Counted from the first letter of the stretch, positions 1-8,279 are shown. The stretch: 40,643 bases of DNA from Secundilactobacillus oryzae JCM 18671 (GCF_000740055.1 NZ_BBJM01000019.1:1-40643), one strand, 5' to 3'. Numbers and translations are program-made. Notes: generated by a model not told the origin, from the letters alone.

Positions 1-82
1 GTAATCACTCCCTATATTGGTTGGAATTAGCTACTACCATTGTAAGTGATTGCTTTGGGCTTTTTAATTTCTGTTCGGATTA

Positions 83-112
83 ATTATAGAATTTGCCATA
101 TTAAAGTGTCAA
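83..112 (-). promoter_or_regulatory. Strong sigma-A-type promoter reading out of the window to the left
   Basis: On the minus strand TTGACA (positions 107-112) and TATAAT (83-88) are separated by 18 bases, so both hexamers match consensus. The transcript would run leftward for about 75 bases, and a GGGAGTGA ribosome-binding-like sequence appears near positions 5-12. The start codon of the driven gene should therefore lie just outside the window. No clear terminator separates this promoter from the upstream pepO gene. Confidence 0.75.
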
Positions 113-124
113 AGTACTTCAATA

Positions 125-2053
125 TTACCAGATCTTAACTCGGTCAGATTCAGCCTTGAACATCTTGTCGCCTTCAGCAATATTGAAAGTATCGAAGAAG
201 TCGGCGAGGTTTTCAACCTGAACGTTGGCGCGCAATTTGGCTGGGGCGTGAACGTCAATCGATAACAGTAATTGCATGTATTCAGTAGTTGCCTTCATGC
301 GCCAAATTGTTGCCCAGTTAACGAAGAAATCGTGTAGATTAACATCCGCTTCGGCCTTGGCTGCTTCAAGGGCACAGCTCAAACCCCCCGCATCAGCAAT
401 GTTTTCGGAAACCGTCAAGCGCCCATTTACTTGTTGACCAGAGAATGGGATACCATCAAACTCTTTGACCATACTTTCAGCCAGGTCTTTAAAATGAGCG
501 TGATCCTCATCGGTCCACCAGTTGTTCATGTTCCCGTATTCATCGAAGAGGGAACCGTTGTTGTCAAATGCATGAGAGATTTCATGCGCAATAACGGCAC
601 CGATACCACCATAGTTTTGGCTGGAGTTTTGGTCCAAACTGTAGAATGGTGCCTGTAAAATAGCTGCCGGGAAGACGATGATGTTGTGGAATGGATGGTA
701 ATAGGCGTTAACAGTGTTGGCGCTCATTTCCCAACGAGTACGATCCACTTCAGTATTCCACTTGCTAAATTTGTCTTTGGTTTGAATGCGGCCAAAGTCC
801 AGAATGTTACTTAGCAAGGTGCCGCCATCAGCTGCTTCCTTGACGATAAACTTTTTGTAGAGCGGGTCAATTTGATCAGGATAACCAACCTGAATGCCTA
901 ATTTATCAAGTTTAAGTACGGCTTTTTCACGAGTTGCTTCACTGAGCCAGTCGTTAGTTTGAAGTCGGTTCTTGTAAACGTTAATCATCTTAACGACCAT
1001 GTCATGAACGTCTTGTTTCGCTTTTTCACCGAAGTACTTGCGACCATAGTAGTCACCAACAACTTGGTCATAAACGCCAGCGGCTAAGTAGTAAGCCGCT
1101 TTTTCTGGGCTTCGAGCTTCTTTACGACCAGAAAGGGCGCGTGAATATTGGCTTCCTGTTTGGCGGAAATCTTCGGATAGATAGCTGGATAGACCGTTAA
1201 TCGTTTTGACTAACATCCAGCTCTTTAGTTTTTCAAAGTTGTCATCGGTCAGTAATTGATCAAGGGCTTCAAAATAAGCTGGGTCAGGTAAGATAATTTG
1301 TTCTGGCTTGCCATCAACCAATGTATTGGCTGCGGTGACCAGGTCCAACTTATCCGTGTATTTTCCAAATTCGGTCATCGTTTTAGGATTGTACATCTTG
1401 CTGTAATCGGCGGCCTCTTCGGCAGACTTGACGTGTGGCGCGATTTGACGGTCGAAGTCTTTGGCTTGTTCAACGACCTCGTGAGCGTCTGCCTCGGTAT
1501 AGTCGGCCATCCGTAAGAGTGATTCTGTCATTTGGCTGAAAAGTGGCATGAGCTTTGCAGCCGCTTCGTTACCCTCTTCATAGTAGGTTTTGTCGGGGAG
1601 GAAGAGGCGGGGACCACCAGCGAATAGTGCGTAAATGGTGGAGTGCTTCATATCTGAATCAACATCCAAGTCAACAGGGAGTGGGAGCCCCGTTAAAATC
1701 CAGTCGACAAGTTGGTCGTTCAAATCAGCGTAGTTTTTGAGGGATTCAATTCGTTCGAGGTAAGGTTTTAGAGGAGTTGCACCAGCCTTTTCGCGCCGAT
1801 CGAAATCACTAGTGAGTTGATAAAACTTTTTGAATTCGGCCATTTGGGCATTTTCCGGTTCGACGCCTCCAGCCTTTAGCTTAGCGAAATCGGCCATCAG
1901 CGTCTTTTCGATGCCATCGACTAAATCCATGAAGCCACCAGTTGAAGAGTGGTCTGCTGGAATTTCGGCTTGATCAATCCAGGCGCCGTTGACTGCATCA
2001 TAGAAATCGTCCTTTAATAGGGCGGTATTAAGTTGTTCGTTTGTTTGGCTCAT
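125..2053 (-). CDS. pepO: M13-family zinc endopeptidase PepO (neprilysin-like)
   Basis: A cytoplasmic oligoendopeptidase of 642 residues, the usual size for lactic acid bacterial PepO, which trims peptides imported during proteolytic nutrition. The zinc motif HEISH lies near residues 487-491 within IAHEISHAFDNNG. The third zinc ligand is the Glu of ENIADAGG near residue 546, and a substrate-binding NAYYHP-type segment lies just upstream of the zinc motif. There is no signal peptide, consistent with an intracellular form. The ATG start has a GGAGGT site eight bases upstream and the C-terminus ends in the typical VKIW. It is preceded by an extended -10 promoter and stands as a single gene. Confidence 0.95.
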   Translation of the reverse strand: MSQTNEQLNTALLKDDFYDAVNGAWIDQAEIPADHSSTGGFMDLVDGIEKTLMADFAKLKAGGVEPENAQMAEFKKFYQLTSDFDRREKAGATPLKPYLERIESLKNYADLNDQLVDWILTGLPLPVDLDVDSDMKHSTIYALFAGGPRLFLPDKTYYEEGNEAAAKLMPLFSQMTESLLRMADYTEADAHEVVEQAKDFDRQIAPHVKSAEEAADYSKMYNPKTMTEFGKYTDKLDLVTAANTLVDGKPEQIILPDPAYFEALDQLLTDDNFEKLKSWMLVKTINGLSSYLSEDFRQTGSQYSRALSGRKEARSPEKAAYYLAAGVYDQVVGDYYGRKYFGEKAKQDVHDMVVKMINVYKNRLQTNDWLSEATREKAVLKLDKLGIQVGYPDQIDPLYKKFIVKEAADGGTLLSNILDFGRIQTKDKFSKWNTEVDRTRWEMSANTVNAYYHPFHNIIVFPAAILQAPFYSLDQNSSQNYGGIGAVIAHEISHAFDNNGSLFDEYGNMNNWWTDEDHAHFKDLAESMVKEFDGIPFSGQQVNGRLTVSENIADAGGLSCALEAAKAEADVNLHDFFVNWATIWRMKATTEYMQLLLSIDVHAPAKLRANVQVENLADFFDTFNIAEGDKMFKAESDRVKIW

Positions 2054-2084
2054 TCTCTGACCTCCAATGATTGTTTGATTACAT

Positions 2085-2097
2085 ATTATACACTTTC
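2085..2097 (-). promoter_or_regulatory. Extended -10 promoter of pepO
   Basis: On the minus strand the sequence TGTATAAT holds a perfect TATAAT (2085-2090) with TG immediately in front. The expected -35 falls in the T-run of the upstream opu terminator and is poor, so this looks like an extended -10 promoter. It lies about 30 bases before the pepO start. Confidence 0.5.
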
Positions 2098-2102
2098 AAA
2101 AT

Positions 2103-2141
2103 AAAAAATGAGTGCTTGATTAGAACGTTCAAGAACTCATT
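2103..2141 (-). terminator. Rho-independent terminator of the opu operon
   Basis: A 13-base arm (2108-2120) pairs with 2129-2141 (AATGAGTTCTTGA with TCAAGCACTCATT on the minus strand, one mismatch) around an eight-base loop. A T-run follows on the minus strand. It lies directly after the opuAC stop. Confidence 0.85.
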
Positions 2142-2149
2142 AAAAAAGC

Positions 2150-3052
2150 TTATTTAGTTAGCAAATCAGAAATCGAATTGATATTCTTCATGTACTTTGG
2201 TACCGCTAGTCCAGTCTTAGCGCCGTGAAGGTTGGCACGAACGTCAACGAAACGGCCCTTGTACTGTTTAGCATAGCGACCAGAAGTCGTAGGTAGCCAA
2301 GCAGAAACTGAGGCGTCGGCTGCGTTTGTTGCTACTGAAGCCCACATAGTTTGCGCCTCCATTGGTTGAATGGTGACCTTATAACCCTTCATTTCGAGTA
2401 ATTGCTTAACCAAGTTGGTTGATGCAATCTCGGAATCCCAGGCAACATAAGTGAACTTAACCGATTTACCGTGGCCGTTTGGAACGCCTTTAAGCCATTG
2501 TGCGACTTGTTTGGGATTATCCTTGATGTAGGTCTTGGCTGCGGTTGCTGGCTTTACGCCATTATTAACCTTCAGCATAATCTTCGACATTTGCGTTGCG
2601 TTCCAATGGAATTGTTGCAAGAAACGATAGACACCAGGATTGTCCTTTTTTAGGCCGACTCGAGCTATCGAATGGATACTTTCGGCTTTTCCGAAGACGT
2701 TCTTCGGATCCTTTAAAAACTTAATTGGATACTTCGTGAACATCCAGTGGGGTTGCCAACCAGTAATCACGATTGGTTGCTTGTATTTGATGGCTTTATT
2801 AAGCGTACTGGTCATTGCAGCGGTGGAACTTGTCTGTAGTTGCCACTTTCCTTGCGTCAAATGATAAGCCGAAAGTGCCTTTTGTGTGCCACCCATAATT
2901 CCGGCACCCGCGTCAATTCCCGTGATCGTGTAGTTGATTTGCGGGCCCAGTTTTTTACTAGAATCATAGGCAGCGGTAGATGACTGACAGGCAGTTAGCG
3001 GAATGACCATTACCGTTATAAAAGCCAGAAGGAGGAGTCGTTTAAATTTCAT
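2150..3052 (-). CDS. opuAC: Glycine betaine ABC transporter substrate-binding lipoprotein (OpuAC type)
   Basis: The extracellular betaine receptor of the OpuA osmoprotectant importer, 300 residues. An N-terminal signal with lipobox LTAC places the lipidated cysteine at about residue 22. The first lobe holds TGIDAGAGIMGG and the Trp-containing GWQPHWMF segment, which form part of the aromatic cage. The second lobe holds YVAWDSEIASTN and SAWLP. This lobe order is that of Bacillus OpuAC. It is the last gene of opuAA-AB-AC, 12 bases after the permease gene, and is followed by a strong terminator. Related carnitine or choline substrates cannot be excluded. Confidence 0.93.
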   Translation of the reverse strand: MKFKRLLLLAFITVMVIPLTACQSSTAAYDSSKKLGPQINYTITGIDAGAGIMGGTQKALSAYHLTQGKWQLQTSSTAAMTSTLNKAIKYKQPIVITGWQPHWMFTKYPIKFLKDPKNVFGKAESIHSIARVGLKKDNPGVYRFLQQFHWNATQMSKIMLKVNNGVKPATAAKTYIKDNPKQVAQWLKGVPNGHGKSVKFTYVAWDSEIASTNLVKQLLEMKGYKVTIQPMEAQTMWASVATNAADASVSAWLPTTSGRYAKQYKGRFVDVRANLHGAKTGLAVPKYMKNINSISDLLTK

Positions 3053-3064
3053 TATATCGGCCTC

Positions 3065-3910
3065 CTAATTCTTTTTCTTGTTAAAGGCTTGCGTCATTCG
3101 GTCCAAAATAATGGCTAAGATGACGATTGCGAGTCCGGACGTGAATCCCGAACCAGCATCGTTACGACCAACGGCAAAGTAGACTTGAGTTCCGAGTCCC
3201 ATTGCACCAATCATGGAAGCGATGACGACCATCGAAAGGGCCAACATCATACTTTGGTTAACGCCGGCCATTAAGGTCGACTTTGCGAGTGGTAACTGAA
3301 CTTTAATCAACTTTTGCCAGCCAGTTGATCCGTAAGAGTCAGCAGCTTCAATCAAATCAGCCGGCACTTGACGAATTCCCAGGTTGGTCATTCGAACTGT
3401 TGGTGGCATGGCGAAAATCACAGAGGCGATAACGCCAGGTACCATCCCAATACCGAAGAACGCAACCGCAGGAATAAGATAAACGAATGCTGGCATGGTC
3501 TGCATGAGGTCCAGGATCGGTTTCATGATGGCTTCAAACGTTTTGCTCTTAGCCATTAAAATTCCGAGTGGAATCCCAATGATAAGGGCGATCAAGCTGG
3601 AAGTGAGCACTAACGTTAACGTTTGGGTCATGTCACGCCAGAAACCTAGGTTCCAGATGAGTAGGAGCCCCAGTAATTCGAAGCCCAGAAGTGTCCATTT
3701 TCGTGCTGGACGGGTAGCCCAGTAGGTTAAGCCTAAAATAATAAGGATGAACAACCATTGGGGTAGGAGATCAAAAAACCATTGAAATAGATCAACGACG
3801 GCCCCAATTCCCGTCGTAATCCCGTTGAAGAAACCAGTAAACTGGGTGAGCCAATCAACAAATTCATTGATCCAATCGGCTAAGGGAAGTTGTGAAATTA
3901 AGGGTAACAT
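3065..3910 (-). CDS. opuAB: Glycine betaine ABC transporter permease (OpuAB/ProW type)
   Basis: An integral membrane permease of 281 residues. It begins with a hydrophilic/amphipathic N-terminus and contains about six or seven membrane spans. The EAA-type coupling loop is visible as EAADSYGSTGWQKLIKVQLP around residues 186-205, which docks on the ATPase. Its start overlaps the opuAA stop by one base (TAATG), implying translational coupling. The next gene encodes the binding protein. Unlike the Lactococcus OpuA system, permease and receptor are separate polypeptides here. Confidence 0.93.
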   Translation of the reverse strand: MLPLISQLPLADWINEFVDWLTQFTGFFNGITTGIGAVVDLFQWFFDLLPQWLFILIILGLTYWATRPARKWTLLGFELLGLLLIWNLGFWRDMTQTLTLVLTSSLIALIIGIPLGILMAKSKTFEAIMKPILDLMQTMPAFVYLIPAVAFFGIGMVPGVIASVIFAMPPTVRMTNLGIRQVPADLIEAADSYGSTGWQKLIKVQLPLAKSTLMAGVNQSMMLALSMVVIASMIGAMGLGTQVYFAVGRNDAGSGFTSGLAIVILAIILDRMTQAFNKKKN

Positions 3911-5109
3911 TAAGCATTCACCTCGTTTCCGGCAATTGCGCCAAGAACGGCACCACGCACGATGATTCCCACTAAGCGATGTTGGTCATCGAGTACGGCA
4001 AACGGAATTGGGGTTGTCGAAATTTTTTCAATGAGGTCGCGAACTGGGGTATCAGCGGTTGTTTCGGGTACGTTGGTCTGAACCACCGAACGTAAGTCGG
4101 GATTGTTGTCTTGAATCAATTTGATGACGTCATCCGCATCAGCAAAGCCCACGAATTTCCGGTTACTATCAATGACGTAGATTGATGAAATATCATTATC
4201 GCGCATCCGCCTAATGGCGATTCGGGGGCCATCTTTATCGATATTTACGGTGTTTGGCCGAATCATAACGTTGGCAGCGGTAAGAAGTTTCGTCCGGTCT
4301 ACATCTTCAATGAAGCGCTCGACATAGTGGTTGGCTGGGTGCGTCAGAATTTCTTCTGGTGTTCCTGTCTGAACGACTTCGCCATCGCGCATAATCATGA
4401 TGCGATCACCAATTCGGAGTGCTTCGTTCAAATCATGGCTGATGAAGATGATGGTTTTGTGCATGGTCTCTTGCAAGTCTAAGAGTTCATCTTGCATGTC
4501 TTTCCGGTTTAACGGATCTAAGGCAGAAAAGGCCTCATCCATTAGTAGAATTTCAGCGTCGTTGGCAAGCGCTCTAGCCAGGCCAACTCGTTGCTGCATT
4601 CCACCAGAAAGTTGTTGTGGATATTCATTATCATAGCCATGCAATCCCACGAGCTCCAACGCATCATGGGATTTTTTATCGCGAACCGTTTTTTCAACGC
4701 CCTGAACTTCCAGGCCGTATCCGGTATTTTCCAAAATCGTGCGGTTAGGGAATAGGGCAAAGTTTTGAAAAACCATGCTCATTTTCTTTCGTCTAACCTC
4801 TAGCAGTGCTTTTTTGTCTAAGGTCATGAGGTCTTGATCATCAATCAAAATCTGACCGTCCGTTGGTTCAATCAATCGGTTAATCATCCGGATGAGGGTG
4901 GATTTCCCGCTTCCAGATAGACCCATGATGACAAAAATTTCGCCAGCATTGACCTTGAAATTAGCCTGGTCAACACCAACGGTCGCACCGGTAGCTTCAA
5001 GAATCTCCGCTTTTGATTTATGTTCTTTCAGTAGTTCTTTCGCTTTAGGGATTCGCTTACCGAAAATTTTGGTAAGTTGCTTTACTTCGACTTTTGTCGT
5101 CAATTGCAT
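3910..5109 (-). CDS. opuAA: Glycine betaine ABC transporter ATP-binding protein with CBS pair (OpuAA/ProV type)
   Basis: The ATPase of the OpuA importer, 399 residues. It shows Walker A GLSGSGKST near residue 63, signature LSGGMQQRVGLARA and Walker B ILLMDEAFSALDP. A C-terminal pair of CBS modules (about residues 280-395) is the ionic-strength or c-di-AMP sensing part in characterised OpuA systems. The start is not fully certain. The ATG lies only three bases after AAGGAGG, whereas an in-frame TTG two codons later (position 5103) has a more usual spacing. It is first in the operon, behind a TTGACT/GACAAT promoter. Confidence 0.93.
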   Translation of the reverse strand: MQLTTKVEVKQLTKIFGKRIPKAKELLKEHKSKAEILEATGATVGVDQANFKVNAGEIFVIMGLSGSGKSTLIRMINRLIEPTDGQILIDDQDLMTLDKKALLEVRRKKMSMVFQNFALFPNRTILENTGYGLEVQGVEKTVRDKKSHDALELVGLHGYDNEYPQQLSGGMQQRVGLARALANDAEILLMDEAFSALDPLNRKDMQDELLDLQETMHKTIIFISHDLNEALRIGDRIMIMRDGEVVQTGTPEEILTHPANHYVERFIEDVDRTKLLTAANVMIRPNTVNIDKDGPRIAIRRMRDNDISSIYVIDSNRKFVGFADADDVIKLIQDNNPDLRSVVQTNVPETTADTPVRDLIEKISTTPIPFAVLDDQHRLVGIIVRGAVLGAIAGNEVNA

Positions 5110-5149
5110 CCTCCTCCTTTATTGCTCAGTTTCAAGAATAATAGTTCTA

Positions 5150-5179
5150 ATTGTCTCAAAAAATTGGGGTAAAAGTCAA
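5150..5179 (-). promoter_or_regulatory. Promoter of the opuAA-AB-AC operon
   Basis: On the minus strand TTGACT (5174-5179) and GACAAT (5150-5155) are 18 bases apart, with the opuAA start about 40 bases downstream. I see no clear operator palindrome. Confidence 0.6.
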
Positions 5180-5212
5180 ATTTAACTTCCTCATGATCTT
5201 TTAAGAAACACG

Positions 5213-5245
5213 AAAAAGCAGGCTGTGACCGAAGTCTAAGCCTGC
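5213..5245 (-). terminator. Terminator of the 82-residue gene, related to a dispersed repeat
   Basis: GCAGGCT (5218-5224) pairs with AGCCTGC (5239-5245), and a run of T follows on the minus strand (5213-5217). The plus-strand core GGCTGTGACCGAAGTCT resembles GGCTGTGACATAAGTCT at 40551-40567, suggesting a shared repeat family. Confidence 0.75.
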
Positions 5246-5253
5246 CGAAACGA

Positions 5254-5502
5254 TTAATTATTTTGAAGTTGTACTTGCCACCATTGCTGATGCAAGAAAT
5301 CAATATTTTGGACATCCTCGAAGTCGATTCGAGTGACTTCACCATGACGAGTGAGGTAGAAGTAGTCGTTATTGGAAACGAAATTCACCAGTCCAGTCAA
5401 TGAAGCAGTCGCTGAATCAGTTAGGTAGTCAACCGTGATTACTTCATTCTTTTGATAGGCTTCAATGGCGGTTTGTGCCACCCGCTTGAGAAAATTATCC
5501 AT
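5254..5502 (-). CDS. Small beta-rich protein of unknown function (Sm/YolD-like fold suspected)
   Basis: 82 residues with no recognised catalytic motif. A short N-terminal helix (about 1-18) is followed by alternating hydrophobic strands: VITVDYL, SLTGLVNFVS, YFYLTRHG, VTRIDFEDVQNIDFL. That order (strand, TG-V strand, strand, then D/E-x-I-x-x-I) resembles the small barrel of YolD-like or Sm-like proteins. It also resembles the repeats of the protein at 24164-25330. The start is an ATG behind AAAGGGGG, with a good promoter upstream and its own terminator, so it is monocistronic. The fold assignment is inference. Confidence 0.7.
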   Translation of the reverse strand: MDNFLKRVAQTAIEAYQKNEVITVDYLTDSATASLTGLVNFVSNNDYFYLTRHGEVTRIDFEDVQNIDFLHQQWWQVQLQNN

Positions 5503-5534
5503 CTCGATATCCCCCTTTTTATCTGCTGTAATTC

Positions 5535-5562
5535 ATTATAGGGGGCAAAAAGTTACATTCAA
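5535..5562 (-). promoter_or_regulatory. Promoter of the 82-residue gene
   Basis: On the minus strand TTGAAT (5557-5562) and a perfect TATAAT (5535-5540) are 16 bases apart, about 32 bases before the start codon. Confidence 0.65.
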
Positions 5563-5701
5563 TCTTGACTTTTATAGAATTGCTGAAGGACCTAAAGTGA
5601 CGCTGAAAAGAAATTTTTAAAAGTGAAAGTTTTAAGTTGTGGTGTTTCCATCTTCTAATATGTTTTAATTAAATTGTAAAGAAAATAAGGAGGTCGAGGA
5701 A

Positions 5702-6301
5702 ATGAAGAAACCCCTAATCATGATGGTGACCGCAGTAGGCTTACTGTTGGCAGGCTGTAGTTCTAACAATCAGCACCCCCAGGACAGCAGTAGTCAGTCC
5801 TCAGAAACAAGTACAGCGAGTTCATCCACGAAGACGAAGCTTCAAGATGCGCAGGACGTCTCTATTAGCCTAATTCAAGCGGTAGATAAGGTGAATGCAG
5901 AACAAGAAAATGCACGGTTAACGAGTGTTGAGCTGAGCAATGATGCTGGCGGGTACGTGTATGAAATTGAAACAGTGACAACTAACCGAGAGTTTAAGTA
6001 TACGGTGGATGCTGAATCCGGTAAACTCGACGAAACGAAGAATGAGCGTTTGGAAGCAGATGATCGATCAGAAAGTGATGCTGAACGATTTACGCTAAAC
6101 AACGTGCGTTCAGTGCAAAAAACGGTTAAGACTGCTCGTCAGGAAGGTGCCAAAGGCAATCTCCGTGAGTATTCTTTGAGTCGTGAGGATAATGGTAAGC
6201 TGGTGTATGAACTGAAATTTGACGATGGTGAAACGGTGCGTGAAATTGGAATCGACGCAACTTCGGGCGATGTTACGCAACCATTGCAAACTGATGATTA
6301 A
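5702..6301 (+). CDS. PepSY-domain lipoprotein
   Basis: A 199-residue predicted surface lipoprotein with lipobox LLLAGC (cysteine about residue 19), then a Ser/Thr/Gln-rich spacer to about residue 48. Two tandem PepSY-like repeats follow (about 50-118 and 125-195), each with an Ala-rich helix and a beta hairpin: YVYEIETVTTNREFKYTVDA and LVYELKFDDGETVREIGIDA. PepSY modules are linked to peptidase inhibition or other extracytoplasmic roles; no substrate can be named here. The start ATG follows AAGGAGGTCGAGG. A hairpin follows the stop, so it is probably monocistronic. Confidence 0.85.
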   Translation: MKKPLIMMVTAVGLLLAGCSSNNQHPQDSSSQSSETSTASSSTKTKLQDAQDVSISLIQAVDKVNAEQENARLTSVELSNDAGGYVYEIETVTTNREFKYTVDAESGKLDETKNERLEADDRSESDAERFTLNNVRSVQKTVKTARQEGAKGNLREYSLSREDNGKLVYELKFDDGETVREIGIDATSGDVTQPLQTDD

Positions 6302-6313
6302 CTGATTAGTTCA

Positions 6314-6346
6314 TGAAGCGTCTCGTTAGTAAAAACGCTTCATTCG
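6314..6346 (+). terminator. Hairpin after the PepSY lipoprotein gene
   Basis: TGAAGCGT (6314-6321) pairs with ACGCTTCA (6335-6342). The tail (TTCGTTG) is only weakly T-rich, so termination may be partial. Confidence 0.5.
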
Positions 6347-6395
6347 TTGTAAAATAGAGGTGAGAATAAAATTAGTTCTGACTGGAGGGATTTTT

Positions 6396-6836
6396 ATGTA
6401 TGAAAAATTGTTAGTACCACTTGATGGAAGTGAGAATGCATCCGCAGCACTTTCAGAAGCGATTGATTTAGCTAAGCATTTTTCGTCAACTTTAGTATTA
6501 GTGTCGGTTGCAAATGATCAAAGCTATACCCAATATGGTGCGATTTTCGGACAAGATATTATTGAACATATGCGTGAGGACGCAGATAAGATCCTTTCAG
6601 CCGCAGAGACTAAGGTAAAGGGCGCTGGCGTAGCGGTAGAAAAGCATTTCGTTGTGGGCATTCCTAAGCAGGCCATTGCGGACTCACTTCCTGAAACATA
6701 TGGCACCACGTTAACGGTAATCGGTAAGTCCGGTGTGCATGGTCTTAACCGTGCAATCATGGGATCGACCACTTCCTATGTCGTGAATAAGTCTAAGACT
6801 AATGTGATGGTTGTGAATGAGCCTAACTTAGAATAA
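6396..6836 (+). CDS. Universal stress protein, UspA family
   Basis: A 146-residue cytoplasmic protein of single-Usp-domain length. The N-terminal strand YEKLLVPLDGSENA carries the conserved Asp. Near the C-terminus the ATP-binding pattern G-2x-G-9x-G-S is present in GKSGVHGLNRAIMGST, so this belongs to the nucleotide-binding class. I chose the ATG at 6396 because TGGAGGGA lies five bases upstream; the open frame extends to 6360 without a ribosome site. Its partner process is unknown. Confidence 0.9.
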   Translation: MYEKLLVPLDGSENASAALSEAIDLAKHFSSTLVLVSVANDQSYTQYGAIFGQDIIEHMREDADKILSAAETKVKGAGVAVEKHFVVGIPKQAIADSLPETYGTTLTVIGKSGVHGLNRAIMGSTTSYVVNKSKTNVMVVNEPNLE

Positions 6837-6851
6837 GAATAAATGAATAAG

Positions 6852-6883
6852 AAAAAAGAGCTGATAAATGTCAGCTCTTTTTT
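6852..6883. terminator. Bidirectional terminator between usp and the 38-residue gene
   Basis: A 13-base perfect stem (6852-6864 with 6871-6883), AAAAAAGAGCTGA with TCAGCTCTTTTTT, closes a six-base loop. T-runs on both strands serve the plus-strand stress protein gene and the minus-strand small gene. Confidence 0.9.
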
Positions 6884-6886
6884 AGA

Positions 6887-7003
6887 TTACTTTTTGTTCT
6901 TTAACCATCGTTGTAAGTCAGAAATTTCTTTTTGACGTTTGTCTGAATTCTTGCTTGAGATCGGACGACGGCCTTGAACGCCATTTGGATGTGCTTTTCT
7001 CAT
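6887..7003 (-). CDS. 38-residue basic protein of unknown function
   Basis: A short gene (ATG to TAA) starting MRKAHPNGVQGRRP and ending WLKNKK. It is strongly basic, with a predicted helix from about residue 20 (DKRQKEISDLQRWL). I do not recognise a family. Support for reality is good: GAGGGT ribosome site at proper spacing, a promoter with TTGATT and TAAAAT 18 bases apart, and a terminator immediately after the stop. A ribosome- or RNA-associated role would fit the composition but is only a guess. Confidence 0.75.
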   Translation of the reverse strand: MRKAHPNGVQGRRPISSKNSDKRQKEISDLQRWLKNKK

Positions 7004-7048
7004 GATTATTAACCCTCGCTTTAAATTGTGAATAGTAACCAACAACAC

Positions 7049-7078
7049 ATTTTACAGCATCCCCCCGGCAAAAATCAA
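7049..7078 (-). promoter_or_regulatory. Promoter of the 38-residue gene
   Basis: On the minus strand TTGATT (7073-7078) and TAAAAT (7049-7054) are 18 bases apart, leaving a leader of about 40 bases. Confidence 0.6.
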
Positions 7079-7160
7079 GTTATTTCCTAAAGCTTTTCCC
7101 CGAAGTGCTTTAAGGACGCTGATTAATGGTAGAATTATTTTAAATGTGAAATGAAACGAG

Positions 7161-8279
7161 ATGAATAGTTTGCAACGAGAAAAATGGGTGGTGCACCGTT
7201 GGCCGACGTGGGTCATCATTGTGATTGCCCTCATCGGATTACTAGGTGTCATTGGGGTAAAGTTTGATTACGTGCTATACCACGATCCAATTGTCACCAT
7301 TTCGCAGGTGAAAAACGGGAAACCCGTCAAGCAGAAGGATGAGTTTCAAAATGCCGATACCATAACTAATCAGCAGTTGGTTGGTACCGTGCGTAATGGC
7401 GATTATAAAGGAAAACAGGTCCGGTTTGAGAATACCTTTTCGCTATCAGGCGCATCAGATCAGCGTTATCACAAAGGCGACGATGCTTTTGTCATGATAC
7501 GTCAAAAGGGAGAAAAGGTGACCATTCGTGAGACCAAACGCGATGTTCCACTCGCATTTACGGCCTGGTTGACCATTATCCTATTATTGGCAACCATGAT
7601 GTTTAGTGGTTTGATGGCGTTTACGAGTGTAGCGATTAATTCAATTCTGTTCTATTGGGCGGTCCGTTTAAATGGGGATTCCAACGGGGGCAAAGTTTTG
7701 CTAATCTTTGGCCTTCTAACCATCGTCTTTGCGGTAGTCACGCTATGGATTGTGATGGGGATTAGCCACCAAATGTTGGTGACGCTTTTGGCAACTTTGG
7801 GTGGCACCTTCTTGTCAGTCTTGGTTGCACTGGGAGTGTTTGCACTCACCAAAGAAAAAGGGATGTACTACGAATCGATGGAGTACGTGACCCAACTACC
7901 GAAGCCATTATTTTTGGCGGAAACGATTCTTGGGTCCTTGGGGGCGGTTATGGACGAGTCGACGGATATCGTGGCCTCACTCTTCACCTTGAAGCAGGAG
8001 CAGCCTGAGCTGTCTTCTAAGCAAGTTTATCGATCGGGACGACAGATTGGTCGAACCATCATGGGACCACTCATTAACGTGCTATTTTTCATTTTTATGG
8101 CCGAGACCATTCCAATGGCACTTCTATACCTGAAAAACGGAAATACCTGGGGCTATACATTTTCGATGAATATGTCACTGGGGATGATTCAAAGTTTAAT
8201 TAGCGGAATTGGCATTGTCTTGGCTATTCCACTAGCCAGTTGGTTTGCCAGTTTCGCGTTAAGGAGGCGAGCGCAATGA
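7161..8279 (+). CDS. YibE/F family membrane protein, larger partner with extracytoplasmic domain
   Basis: 372 residues. One N-terminal membrane span (about 15-33) is followed by an extracytoplasmic beta-rich segment of about 90 residues. That segment includes LVGTVRNGDYKGKQVRFENT and GDDAFVMIRQKGEKV, an OB/barrel-like pattern. Six or so further spans complete the YibE/F domain, with LGSLGAVMDESTDIVASL in the conserved core. Function in this family is unestablished. The stop overlaps the start of the next gene (ATGA), so the two are translationally coupled and probably form a complex. An extended -10 like sequence (TGGTAGAAT) precedes the ATG. Confidence 0.85.
   Translation: MNSLQREKWVVHRWPTWVIIVIALIGLLGVIGVKFDYVLYHDPIVTISQVKNGKPVKQKDEFQNADTITNQQLVGTVRNGDYKGKQVRFENTFSLSGASDQRYHKGDDAFVMIRQKGEKVTIRETKRDVPLAFTAWLTIILLLATMMFSGLMAFTSVAINSILFYWAVRLNGDSNGGKVLLIFGLLTIVFAVVTLWIVMGISHQMLVTLLATLGGTFLSVLVALGVFALTKEKGMYYESMEYVTQLPKPLFLAETILGSLGAVMDESTDIVASLFTLKQEQPELSSKQVYRSGRQIGRTIMGPLINVLFFIFMAETIPMALLYLKNGNTWGYTFSMNMSLGMIQSLISGIGIVLAIPLASWFASFALRRRAQ

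Noticed and set aside
2150-3052. The substrate-binding protein seemed circularly permuted (WQPHWMF lobe before the AWDSEIASTN lobe).
   Set aside because: The same lobe order occurs in Bacillus OpuAC as I remember it; the permutation is relative to ProX and is a property of the family.
6329-6342. TAAAAACGCTTCAT as a cre site.
   Set aside because: It lacks the TG start and CA end of the consensus and forms part of a terminator stem.
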